33,855 bases of DNA from the NCBI GenBank assembly GCA_947447245.1, contig CANFJC010000005.1, positions 1-33,855 on the forward strand. The letters are read 5' to 3'. Both the position numbers and the translations under genes were made by a program. Below, piece by piece: positions 1 through 9,426 of the stretch. Positions within the stretch are counted from its first letter, which is position 1. The number at the start of each line of letters is the position of its first letter. Origin of the DNA: Comamonadaceae bacterium. GTDB lineage: Bacteria > Pseudomonadota > Gammaproteobacteria > Burkholderiales > Burkholderiaceae_C. The notes below the pieces were generated by a model. That model was not told the origin of the DNA, did no database searches, and saw nothing but the letters and a program-made list of their open reading frames with translations.

Positions 1-1
1 C

Positions 2-865
2 ATTGTGGCCTTGACCACGGCGCAAGCGGCAGCCATGACCAACACGCAAATGCCAGCCATGACCACCGACCAGTTGGTGAAAATGGAAACAGCTGACTTT
101 GCAGCACTGAGCACTGCCAACATTGTGGCGCTGACGACTGCACAAATGGGTGTCTTAACAACAGCTCAACTAAATGCTTTGACACCAACCCAAATTGTGA
201 AACTTGAAACAGCTGATTTGGCTGCCTTGAGCTCAGCGCAAATAGTTGGCATTGAACTGAGTGATCTTGCCTTGTTAACCACCGATCAGGTTAAGGGATT
301 AACAGTGGCTGGGCCATTGACGGGCCTAAGCACTGCGCAAGTAGCGGCATTGACTGCAGCACAAGTTGCAGCGCTTACAACAACACAAGTGGCTGGCCTT
401 ACAACTCAACAAGTATTGGCGATTGAGGTTCAAGATTTGAGTGGTATGGGTAATGCTCAGATTAGTGCGCTGACATCTTCACAATTAAGCAGCTTTACCA
501 ACAACCAAGTGGCTGCTTTGACTACAGATCAGGTGCAAGCACTGTCAACCGCGAATTTAGCTGGACTAACATCCAGCTTTATTCAAGCCATGGAGCTGAC
601 TGACATTCAAGCCTTTACAACTGCTCAGATTGTGGCCATGGACAGCTCGCACATTGGATCGTTACTACCAAGTCAAATTGGTGCATTGACCACAGTACAA
701 ATTGCTGCCATACAGCCCTTAGATTTGGCAGGATTGACATCAGCTCAAATTCTAGCCATTCCGGCAGTCAACCTTGTTGCAATGACCACCGCACAGATTA
801 CAGGTCTTACCGACGCCCAGTTGGGTTTCTTATCGGCTAAACATGAAATTCTTACAGATGCGCAA
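2..865 (+). repeat. Degenerate 24-bp / 8-aa tandem repeat array (A-x-L-T-T-A-Q-V type)
   Basis: Translation divides into octads AALTTAQV, AALTTTQV, AGLTTQQV, LAIEVQDL, SALTSSQL, SSFTNNQV, AALTTDQV..., with one 1-residue phase slip near KGLTVAGPL. Confidence 0.85.
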
Positions 866-1414
866 AAGTCTAACTTGACGAGCACTCAAAAACCAATCGC
901 AGGTACACCATTGATTCTTGACTTAGGTGGGGATGGCATTCACACCACATCTATTGACCAAGGGGTTACCTTCGACTTGATGGCCACTGGAACACGAGTG
1001 CCTACAGGCTGGGTAGGAGCTGGAGACGGATTGCTTGTTCGAGATTTGAATCACAACAACTTGATTGATTCTGGTGCAGAATTGTTTGGTGATTCGACCG
1101 TGTTACCAGATGGTACAAAAGCTCTTGATGGATTCCAGGCTTTGGCTACCCTGGATTCCGATCACAATGGTGTGATTGATGCAAACGATCGGGGCTTTAA
1201 TGAGCTTCAAGTCTGGCAAGACGTTAATCAGGACGGTATCAGTCAAACAGATGAATTACATTCATTGGAATCTTTGTCAATCACGTCTATTTCTCTTGGC
1301 TTCAACCCAGTGTCGCAAGATGATGCTGGTAATTGGATTGGCCTAGAGTCGACTTATCAAACTAACGACGAAGTAATTCACAAATTGGTGGACGTCTGGT
1401 TTAAGATAAGTTAA
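2..1414 (+). CDS. 3' part of a large octapeptide-repeat secreted protein with C-terminal Ca-binding (EF-hand-like) domain, probable type I secretion substrate; 5' end lies outside the window
   Basis: Reading frame is open to the left edge (ATT GTG GCC TTG ACC ACG... continues the repeat), so the GTG at 5 is not a real start. About 30 octads of the form A-x-[LM]-T-T-x-Q-[VIL], then TPLILDLGGDGI...GWVGAGDGLLVRDLNHNNLIDSGAELFGDS...LDSDHNGVIDANDRGF...DVNQDGISQTDEL, typical of RTX/FrpC-like C-terminal modules. Confidence 0.8.
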   Translation: MVALTTAQAAAMTNTQMPAMTTDQLVKMETADFAALSTANIVALTTAQMGVLTTAQLNALTPTQIVKLETADLAALSSAQIVGIELSDLALLTTDQVKGLTVAGPLTGLSTAQVAALTAAQVAALTTTQVAGLTTQQVLAIEVQDLSGMGNAQISALTSSQLSSFTNNQVAALTTDQVQALSTANLAGLTSSFIQAMELTDIQAFTTAQIVAMDSSHIGSLLPSQIGALTTVQIAAIQPLDLAGLTSAQILAIPAVNLVAMTTAQITGLTDAQLGFLSAKHEILTDAQKSNLTSTQKPIAGTPLILDLGGDGIHTTSIDQGVTFDLMATGTRVPTGWVGAGDGLLVRDLNHNNLIDSGAELFGDSTVLPDGTKALDGFQALATLDSDHNGVIDANDRGFNELQVWQDVNQDGISQTDELHSLESLSITSISLGFNPVSQDDAGNWIGLESTYQTNDEVIHKLVDVWFKIS

Positions 1415-1606
1415 GTCGTCACTTGGAAAGAGTGGAGCAATGATCACTGCCTTCGCTCTTTCCATCAACTCCCCTACAGTTTAAGTTCAACCGGATAATC
1501 ACTTACTGTTAATATTCAGCCTTGAAAGATATCCTTTCAGAGGTGAAAACATTGAAAGTTGCAACTTTCATACAAGCAAGAATATTAAAACTGTGGGAGT
1601 AGCGGC

Positions 1607-3118
1607 ATGAACATTATTCCGGTAATTCTGTGTGGTGGTGCAGGAACTCGGCTTTGGCCCCTAAGTAGGAAAAGCTTTCCGAAACAATTTGTTCCATTAA
1701 TTGATAACAAAAGTTTGCTTCAACTAACTCTTGAGAGAGTTATGGGCTTAGCTAGCCTAGAAAAATCCAACATTACTTCGAACAGCCTTATTTGCGTTGC
1801 ATCCGAAGAACACCGTTTTCTAGTCTCAGAAGCAATTGAATCTGCGAGTGCATCTAACGAGGTTATTGCCAGTCAAATCAAGAAATCTGTTTTGCTAGAG
1901 CCATTCGGCAAAAATACTGCTGCAGCCATGTCCATCGCTGCATTAGTTAACCAACAGATTGAAGACCCAAATGAATTACTACTTTTCTGTCCTGCGGATC
2001 ATCATATTCCCGATCAAACATCATTTTTAATCACAATTCAAAAAGGTATCAATGCAGCGCAGTTGGGTGCTATTGTTACTTTTGGCGTGATGCCAACTTT
2101 CCCAAGTACGGCGTATGGCTACATTAAAGAGGGCAAAGCTAGGGGTGATGGCAGCAAACAAGTAGGACAATTTATAGAGAAGCCCGATTTAGACCAAGCA
2201 AGTCAATTATTGCTTATGGGTGGCGTCCTTTGGAACACTGGTATTTTTTTAGTATCAACTCAGACATTGCTTAAAGCGCTACAAAAACATGCGCCAGATA
2301 TCCTTCAATCCTGCAAGTTGTCAATGGCATCTGCTTCCAAAGAAACAGGAGCGTCAAACCAGTTTGACCTAGATAAGACCTTTGCACCAATATTTACCAG
2401 ACCTGACATTGAGTCTTTCAGGACTTGTCGCGCCGAAAGCATTGACTATGCTGTACTAGAACACTTTGCTGAAGTTGCTGTTGTGCCTTTTAAGGGGCAA
2501 TGGAGTGACGTAGGAAGCTGGAGTGCCATCGCAGAATTAACCCATACCGATAGCAGCGGCAATAGAGTTGAGGGGCGGGGTATTGCTCTTCATTCAAAAA
2601 ACACATTCATACACGCGCCACATAGAGCGGTTGTGTCTTTGGGCACTGACAACTTGCTGATTATCGATACGCCTGATGCGCTTTTGGTTGTCCAAAGAGA
2701 TCATGTAGAAAAAGTTAAGGAAGTTGTAACACGGTTAGAAAAAGACCATCTAACAGAAGCAGTTACACACAGGAAAGTTGCACGCCCATGGGGCTGGTAC
2801 GATAGTGTAGACATGGGCAACCGATTTAAAGTTAAACGCATTGGCGTAAAGCCCGGCGCCAGCCTAAGTCTCCAAATGCACCACCATCGCGCCGAACATT
2901 GGATTGTGGTGGCCGGGACAGCTGAAGTAACGAGAGGAACTGAGACTTTTCTGCTCTCAGAAAACCAGTCGACCTACATACCAATTGGTGAAGTCCATCG
3001 ACTAAAAAACCCTGGCAAAGTTATATTGGAAATGATTGAAGTTCAATCTGGATCCTACTTAGACGAGGATGACATTGTTCGAATTGAAGACACCTATGGA
3101 AGAGCGCCCTTGGAATAA
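1607..3118 (+). CDS. manC: Mannose-1-phosphate guanylyltransferase / mannose-6-phosphate isomerase (bifunctional, type II)
   Basis: MNIIPVILCGGAGTRLWPLSRKSFPKQF nucleotidyltransferase signature; FIEKPD; C-terminal cupin RPWGWYDSVD...VKPGASLSLQMHHHRAEHWIVVAGTAEVT. Confidence 0.95.
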   Translation: MNIIPVILCGGAGTRLWPLSRKSFPKQFVPLIDNKSLLQLTLERVMGLASLEKSNITSNSLICVASEEHRFLVSEAIESASASNEVIASQIKKSVLLEPFGKNTAAAMSIAALVNQQIEDPNELLLFCPADHHIPDQTSFLITIQKGINAAQLGAIVTFGVMPTFPSTAYGYIKEGKARGDGSKQVGQFIEKPDLDQASQLLLMGGVLWNTGIFLVSTQTLLKALQKHAPDILQSCKLSMASASKETGASNQFDLDKTFAPIFTRPDIESFRTCRAESIDYAVLEHFAEVAVVPFKGQWSDVGSWSAIAELTHTDSSGNRVEGRGIALHSKNTFIHAPHRAVVSLGTDNLLIIDTPDALLVVQRDHVEKVKEVVTRLEKDHLTEAVTHRKVARPWGWYDSVDMGNRFKVKRIGVKPGASLSLQMHHHRAEHWIVVAGTAEVTRGTETFLLSENQSTYIPIGEVHRLKNPGKVILEMIEVQSGSYLDEDDIVRIEDTYGRAPLE

Positions 3119-3383
3119 ATGCTGCAAGCAAATAATATTAGTAGTCGGTCATAAGCCTATGATTGAAGGGGTAATCCAATGACTCGTTGGGATTACTTAC
3201 TTCCATTGAGTCCAAATCCTTATCTTGCGTTCATGAGCTTTACTCAATCAACACTTACACTTAAACTGCATAAATTTTAAAGATTGATAATCAAGGTATT
3301 TAATTGGCAGTCCAAATACGCTAGTTAGACTTAGCGAAATAAGGGCAAATTAATCATCAAAATTCTCAACGCAGTCATCAATT

Positions 3384-4208
3384 TTAAACGAACATTACAG
3401 TTTTCTCCATGTCAGTGGTAACTCTGCTAAAAATTGGGCTATGATTATTTGATTTTTTCAATTGCGCAAAAGATAAAGGTGAATTTATATCGCTAGCAAA
3501 CTCCCATAGTTTTATTTTCATTAACTTATCCAAATTATCTGATGGTCGTTTAGAGAAAAAGGCATTAAGCTCTACAACCTCATATTCAAAAGCACCTTGA
3601 TGTTTTAAATCACGCAAAATAAATCCAAAACTTTCCAAAAAAATTTTAATTTCAAAGAACGTTTTTTGATCTTTATATATTTGTTTAAATTGACACTCAA
3701 CTTCGATCGCACTTATATCGTTTAAATACCTTCCACACCCCTGTAAAACTTCGAAGTCATAGCCTTGTGCATCGCATTTTACATAATCGGGAAGAGGTAT
3801 TTTTCCCGAATCAATCAATCTCTCTATAGTTGTTAAGGCAACACTTTCTTGCGATTTAATTTCGAAACAAGTTGAAATAGGATAATTTGATAAAATTTCA
3901 TTATTAGGTATTAGAATTGAACTACAGGCTGGACTCAAAGTAATATTCAAGTTCTTGACACCAACCTCATTTCCCACTGCTTCATCTATAAAAATACCAT
4001 CAGGAAACATTTTTTTTAACTTTTCACACTCTTCTTTTTGTGGTTCAATCCCAATATACTTAATCAATTGATTAGAACATAAATATCTAAACTGTGGAAG
4101 CACAGGTCCATCCATTGCTCCTACGTCTAAAAAAACCGCTCGAGGGTTTATGCCCATTGCAATGGCTTGGCACGCTGCGTTTTTAATTTGTTGGCTAGTA
4201 TGGTCCAT
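3384..4208 (-). CDS. FkbM family methyltransferase
   Basis: AVFLDVGAMDGP...YIGIEPQKEECEKLKK...LPDYVKCDAQGYDFEVLQGCGRYL matches the FkbM SAM-methyltransferase pattern; 14-bp overlap with upstream gene. Confidence 0.8.
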   Translation of the reverse strand: MDHTSQQIKNAACQAIAMGINPRAVFLDVGAMDGPVLPQFRYLCSNQLIKYIGIEPQKEECEKLKKMFPDGIFIDEAVGNEVGVKNLNITLSPACSSILIPNNEILSNYPISTCFEIKSQESVALTTIERLIDSGKIPLPDYVKCDAQGYDFEVLQGCGRYLNDISAIEVECQFKQIYKDQKTFFEIKIFLESFGFILRDLKHQGAFEYEVVELNAFFSKRPSDNLDKLMKIKLWEFASDINSPLSFAQLKKSNNHSPIFSRVTTDMEKTVMFV

Positions 4209-5814
4209 TTTCTTTCCTCATTATAGTTAAATCACCGGAATAATCATTTTCAACGACGTATGAACAAATTTTTGCATCAATTGTTTTTAGCGCAATTGTA
4301 CTTTTAAAATCTTTCACTTGCATCGAAATAAAAGCATTGCCTAAAATATTATAAAATATTTTTTCAATCCGATCTATATTTTCATTAACCAGAATTAAAT
4401 CAATATCAATGAAATCAAATTTCAAATCCTGAAGATTATTTATTAAACTAATACATTTTAAATTTTTATTTTGTAAATATTTTTCAGAGTAATCACACCA
4501 AAATACTTCAGCTCCCAAATTGTGTGTGTAAGCAAAAATAAAATCCTTTAGCTCACGCGTCAATTGACTGTCACTATTATTAATTAAATCAATAAATAGT
4601 ATTTTAGGTTTTTTCGGAATCGACTGTAGCAATTCATAAAAACTCCTCTGAAATATTGACGCTAATATTAAGTCACACTTTTTCTTATCAACAACATTAA
4701 TAGCACCATTAAATTGATTTGAATATTGCTCATAAGTCATTATTGAGTTAACAGCGTAATGAAATCCATAGTTATTAGCCTTATTAAAATCACTTAGTCT
4801 TGCAGCCGATTTAATGGATTTCTCTACAATATGCTGATGGGATAACATTCGATAATGTAAATTTTTAAATATAAATCCATCACTTCTTTTTACGTTGCCA
4901 GAAGGTAAACAATTGTGACATCCCATCAAATAATTTATTTCAATTACGGGATCGAAAATTAAATTTTTATTATAATAACTTGGATTAGGCTTCCCAGTTT
5001 GAACTACATTCCATATAAACTCTTTATTATTCGGAATTTCTTTACTCAACATTTCAAACCCTTCCACCATAGGCAGAGTAACTCCACTTTTTTTTAATTC
5101 TTTTAATATCTCTAAGATATTTTCATGATACAAAAATTCATCAACATCACAAACCACTACCCAGTCACAATCATTTCGATATTTTTTCCACTCGTTATTA
5201 CGAAAATGCATTAATTTGCCATCATCCAATTTTTCCGATGGATCTATAATTACTTCAACATTATTAAATTTTTTAGCATACTCAATTGAACCATCCTCAC
5301 TTCCACCATCATAAATTATTACCTTATCTGCTTTTATAAATTCCAAATAATGCTTTAAAAAAAATGGCAATATTCTTATTTCGTTATAACAAGTTGCAAA
5401 AACAAATATTTTTTGCTTATTGATGAAATTTTTTCGAGCAATTTGATCTGGCTTATCAATACGTTCCATAATCAAATTATATAGATTGCTGCTTTTTTCT
5501 ATAATCTCATTTGAGGAATTCGGATTTACAATCACCAGATCAAGACTTGTTAGCGAAGAATTATAATTTAATGTGAAAAATTGTGCCAATGCTAAATTAT
5601 ATCTTATGTCAGGAATTTCATTTATTTTCAAAATTTCCACATAGCAAAATTTTGCCATTTCATAATTTTTCGAAGAGAATAATATAGAGGCTGCTTTGTT
5701 TAAAAATAAAACCTTATCGACTGAATCAGATAGTTGAAAATTATCAATGCAAATATCTAATAATTTAGCCTCATCATTATCAGCAAAAATTTTTTCGAAT
5801 TCAGCGTATTTCAT
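4195..5814 (-). CDS. Glycosyltransferase family 2-like protein with N-terminal TPR-like segment
   Basis: IFVFATCYNEIRILPFFLKHYLEFIKADKVIIYDGGSEDGSIEYAKKF...DWVVVCDVDEFLY: GT2-type nucleotide-sugar and DxD motifs. Confidence 0.8.
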   Translation of the reverse strand: MKYAEFEKIFADNDEAKLLDICIDNFQLSDSVDKVLFLNKAASILFSSKNYEMAKFCYVEILKINEIPDIRYNLALAQFFTLNYNSSLTSLDLVIVNPNSSNEIIEKSSNLYNLIMERIDKPDQIARKNFINKQKIFVFATCYNEIRILPFFLKHYLEFIKADKVIIYDGGSEDGSIEYAKKFNNVEVIIDPSEKLDDGKLMHFRNNEWKKYRNDCDWVVVCDVDEFLYHENILEILKELKKSGVTLPMVEGFEMLSKEIPNNKEFIWNVVQTGKPNPSYYNKNLIFDPVIEINYLMGCHNCLPSGNVKRSDGFIFKNLHYRMLSHQHIVEKSIKSAARLSDFNKANNYGFHYAVNSIMTYEQYSNQFNGAINVVDKKKCDLILASIFQRSFYELLQSIPKKPKILFIDLINNSDSQLTRELKDFIFAYTHNLGAEVFWCDYSEKYLQNKNLKCISLINNLQDLKFDFIDIDLILVNENIDRIEKIFYNILGNAFISMQVKDFKSTIALKTIDAKICSYVVENDYSGDLTIMRKENGPY

Positions 5815-5867
5815 AATTAATTTATTAATATATTTTAAAAACTCTTAAATTTGTTATAAATATTAGA

Positions 5868-6659
5868 TTATATAGAAGGGTAATATGCCCCATTATCACT
5901 TATACAAATGTTCCTACAACTCACACAATTTAGTTTATTTTTAATGATCATTTGAATTATTGCCATAGAAGTAACTCGCTCAAAAGCAAAGTCAATAACT
6001 CTTCTTTGATAACCTAATCTAGGAGTGTAATAATTTTTATAAAAATCCAAAGCACAATTCCATAATTTTTCATTGAATTCTTGTCTAATACTTTTTTTGG
6101 CTGCAAAATTACCATATGGTATTAATGTATTGGATGATAACATGTAAGGAACGCTAGTTGAGTCTATAAATCCTGTTCGTACAGCACAGCCAACGGCTAA
6201 CAGTAAGTCATCCAAATGGTGAACTCTTGCATATTGACCTAATAATGTATCTGGCAATAATCTAGGAGCTGGAATCATAATATCTATTCCTTCTGGAATT
6301 TCTGTAGCGATAACTTCTTCCCAATTACTTTTTAAATCTTCAGGTGAGATTATTTTATTTTCTTGCATAATTGGACTTATCCAATTTTCATTAATTTCCT
6401 TACCCAAAAAAAGCCTGTAAGATCCAACAAATATAGATTCTGAATCAGGATAGTCTTTAATATCATTATTTATAGCCATTAAAGACCTGAGAGCACCAAA
6501 AGCAGTTTCATAATCAATACTCTTACTAATTACATCATTAGAAATTCCCTCTTTCAAATCTGGAGAAAATCCCTCAACACCAACTAATTTATGCTCAAAT
6601 GGTAATTTCCAAGGCATTTTTTGGTGCGTAACGATATAATAGTTTTTATTAATAGTCAT
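5868..6659 (-). CDS. Putative DUF4422-like glycosyltransferase
   Basis: N-terminal YIVTHQKMPWKLP, central VGSYRLFL / DIMIPAPRLL..LGQYARVHHLDDL and C-terminal RVIDFAFERVTSMAI resemble the DUF4422 layout, but divergent. Confidence 0.45.
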   Translation of the reverse strand: MTINKNYYIVTHQKMPWKLPFEHKLVGVEGFSPDLKEGISNDVISKSIDYETAFGALRSLMAINNDIKDYPDSESIFVGSYRLFLGKEINENWISPIMQENKIISPEDLKSNWEEVIATEIPEGIDIMIPAPRLLPDTLLGQYARVHHLDDLLLAVGCAVRTGFIDSTSVPYMLSSNTLIPYGNFAAKKSIRQEFNEKLWNCALDFYKNYYTPRLGYQRRVIDFAFERVTSMAIIQMIIKNKLNCVSCRNICISDNGAYYPSI

Positions 6660-6752
6660 ATTTATTAAAAAATTAAATTATTTTGGAAGAAGTTTGATTA
6701 ATACTGAGAGATTTTAGAGTATTTGATTTTCAATTTGGTATTTTATTACATT

Positions 6753-8069
6753 TTAAAAATTTAATTTAAAGTCTACTCTTGAAATACGAGCAGAATTTTT
6801 TTGATATTCCATCACGGCATTGATCTGATCTGCAATTCTTCTCGAAAGCACGAGCTCGGCATTGGCAACTTCCATTAGCGTCTTCACGCCGTGTGAATAA
6901 GAAAGTTGCGTCGCTCTTAACTGCTCATTAGAAGATTCGAGTAATTTATAGCCTGCTTGAACTCGCGCACTCTGACCAAGCCATGCCGACCAAAGCAATC
7001 TAAAGTCACCCTCTAATCTGTTTGCAACAGCTTCGCTGTCAGCAATGCTAGCTTGAAGCGCTAGCTCAGCTTGCCGTTCGGTTGCAGAAATAGAGCCTCC
7101 TGCGTAAATTGGAATCATGTACTGAATACCAATTTGATTATTTTGATACCGATAGCCTTGAGTACTTGTTGCATCATTTTTAGCAACATTCCATGCAGCC
7201 ATGACATCCAAGGTTGGCAAGTGATCTGCCTTCGCCATCCGAACTCGCTCTCTTTGTAGCAGTTCTTGAATTTCTGCAAATCGAAGTTCAAATGATTTTT
7301 CTCTGGCTTGCGACCAAAGTCGATCGCGATCATTTTCCGAAAATATGAGCCTAGGCTTTAGGTCAAGCTTCACATTTTGTACAAATTTTGAATCGATATG
7401 CGTCAATATTTCAAAAGTCCGCTGCTTCGCCTTGAAGGTTTGCAATGCTTGCTGAAAAGTTGCATCGGCAATTTGATATTGAGCTTCGGCTTCTACTGCG
7501 GCATCTTTGGTTCCGTCACCTTGATTTAGCTTAGCAACTTCCTGTTTTGCTGCGGCAAGTAATGGTGTAAGTGGTTTTTCATATGCAACAACCAATTGCC
7601 GTGCACCTACTAATTCAATCCACGCATTGGCAACACGCAACCATAGATCAGATAAGTCTGATTGATACCTTACTTCAGCGTATTGCGACTGCAGTTCTGC
7701 AAAATTCAAAGCCGCAACATCTTTTGGTCTAAGCAAACCCTGTCGTATGACAAACTGATGATTTGCTGAAGGCCCAGTAAAACTCTTTGAAATACTGGAA
7801 TTTCCGGGTACGTCTTGCGTTGTTGTTTGCGTTAATTGATTGGTTGAGCCTTGAAGGCTAATTTGTGGCAACAATCTCGAGCGTGCAATGGCAATATTTT
7901 CGTTATTGGCATCTTGGTTGAATCGGCTAGAACGCAGAGCTGGATCCACCTTAATTGCATTATCAAATGCTTCTTCAATAGTCGCCGCATAAACAGGCAT
8001 TGCAACTCCAAGTGCAATTACCCCAGCAAAGCGTCGATTAAACATCAGCAAAAGCAGCGCCTTCATCAT
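6753..8069 (-). CDS. TolC-family outer membrane protein of type I secretion
   Basis: ATIEEAFDNAIKVDPALRSSRFNQDANNENIAIARSRLLPQISLQGS; C-terminal IPIYAGGSISATERQAELALQAS; last gene of the T1SS operon, 4-bp overlap with HlyD gene. Confidence 0.9.
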   Translation of the reverse strand: MMKALLLLMFNRRFAGVIALGVAMPVYAATIEEAFDNAIKVDPALRSSRFNQDANNENIAIARSRLLPQISLQGSTNQLTQTTTQDVPGNSSISKSFTGPSANHQFVIRQGLLRPKDVAALNFAELQSQYAEVRYQSDLSDLWLRVANAWIELVGARQLVVAYEKPLTPLLAAAKQEVAKLNQGDGTKDAAVEAEAQYQIADATFQQALQTFKAKQRTFEILTHIDSKFVQNVKLDLKPRLIFSENDRDRLWSQAREKSFELRFAEIQELLQRERVRMAKADHLPTLDVMAAWNVAKNDATSTQGYRYQNNQIGIQYMIPIYAGGSISATERQAELALQASIADSEAVANRLEGDFRLLWSAWLGQSARVQAGYKLLESSNEQLRATQLSYSHGVKTLMEVANAELVLSRRIADQINAVMEYQKNSARISRVDFKLNF

Positions 8070-9421
8070 TCTTCTTTCAAAGAAGCCGCAATCCGCTTAG
8101 TCAACGGATACATGATGTACTGCAACAGCGTACGCTCACCCACCTTAAACAGCACCTCTGTAGGCATACCTGGCTGCAGCACACGGCTGCCAAGCACCTT
8201 CAAACCTTCAGGCGTAATTTCTACCCTGCCTAAGTAATAGCTGCTGATGCCGCCCATGCCAGCGCTTGGATCTGTAATGACATCGGATGTCAATGCCACC
8301 AACTTGCCAGGCACCACCAACTGAGGCGTGTTGGCAAACGTATTGAAGCGAACTGACACGTTCATGCCGGTATGCACTTTGTCAATGATGTGCGGCAACA
8401 CTTTGGCGTCAATCAACAGCGCTTCACTCTTAGGCACCACGTCCATCAACTTTTGTCCCGCCATCACCACGCCGCCTGTGGCACTGATGCTCATGCCCAC
8501 AACTTGGCCGTCCACGGGTGATTTAATTTGGGTGCGCACCAGCTCTTCGTTGGTTGTGGTTAGCCTTTCCTTGCCCGCTTGAACTTCTTTTTTCACTTCA
8601 GCCAATAGACCCATCACGTCTTTTTGATAGTCTTGCTTTCTTTGCGCCATGCGAAACTGAGACTCTTCAATCGATCTGCTCAAACGAGATTGATTCGATT
8701 TCAAATCAGACAAAGCTGTTTTAAGCTCAGTTTGGGTTTGCTCCATTTGCAGCACTTGGTTTTTGGGAGCGTAACCCTCATCAGCCAAGGACTTAATGGA
8801 TTTCAAATGCTTTTCTTGCAATTGAATTTGCACCAGTCGATTGACCAAGGATTGATCCACACCCCACAACTGATCTTTAAGCGCTTGGATGCTTTGCTCA
8901 AGCGCCGAAACTTCAGCTTCAAATGAAGCGCGCCTAGCAGCAAAAAAGTTCTGCTGAGTCATTGTCAGCTGCTGAACAAAGGGGTCGGCTTTGTTGGCTG
9001 TAATGTCAGAACCGAAATGAATACTGCCTGCATTTTTAAGTTCAGCCTCCAGGCGAGCCTCTACCGCGCGTTGGCTCAAATAAGCTTGGCGAATGGTTTC
9101 GTTGTTGGCACGCGCTTGAGTATCACTCACCTCTATGAGCACGTCGCCCTCTTTCACCCACTGCCCCTCTTTCACCAACACGTCTTTCACCACACCCCCT
9201 GTAGAGTGTTGAATGGTTTTCTTACGTGTTTCAATGGCCACCGTACCCGAAGCCGGCACACCTTGATCGAGTGGGGCAAAGCCTGCCCACAATAAAAATG
9301 CGCCCAAACCCACCACCAAGACTGCAGCGCCCAAACGAATGGGTTGTTGAGTGTTCACTTCATCCTCTACCAAATCTGGCAAAGAAGTTTGAACTGGCGG
9401 TTTTTGTTGAGTAGTCATCAT
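8066..9421 (-). CDS. HlyD-family type I secretion periplasmic adaptor
   Basis: One N-terminal TM; VPASGTVAIETRKKTIQHSTGGVVKDVLVKEGQWVKEGDVLIEV; TQIKSPVDGQVVGMSISATGGVV; coiled coil. Confidence 0.93.
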   Translation of the reverse strand: MMTTQQKPPVQTSLPDLVEDEVNTQQPIRLGAAVLVVGLGAFLLWAGFAPLDQGVPASGTVAIETRKKTIQHSTGGVVKDVLVKEGQWVKEGDVLIEVSDTQARANNETIRQAYLSQRAVEARLEAELKNAGSIHFGSDITANKADPFVQQLTMTQQNFFAARRASFEAEVSALEQSIQALKDQLWGVDQSLVNRLVQIQLQEKHLKSIKSLADEGYAPKNQVLQMEQTQTELKTALSDLKSNQSRLSRSIEESQFRMAQRKQDYQKDVMGLLAEVKKEVQAGKERLTTTNEELVRTQIKSPVDGQVVGMSISATGGVVMAGQKLMDVVPKSEALLIDAKVLPHIIDKVHTGMNVSVRFNTFANTPQLVVPGKLVALTSDVITDPSAGMGGISSYYLGRVEITPEGLKVLGSRVLQPGMPTEVLFKVGERTLLQYIMYPLTKRIAASLKEE

Positions 9422-9426
9422 TGTCC

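Noticed and set aside
1424-1470. GGAAAGAG...CTCTTTCC inverted repeat after the repeat protein as a terminator
   Set aside because: 8-bp arms but 23-nt loop and no following T-tract; only weak evidence.
3171-3196. Inverted repeat GTAATCCAA...TTGGGATTAC downstream of manC
   Set aside because: Has a bulge and no U-tract; too short to call a terminator or element with confidence.
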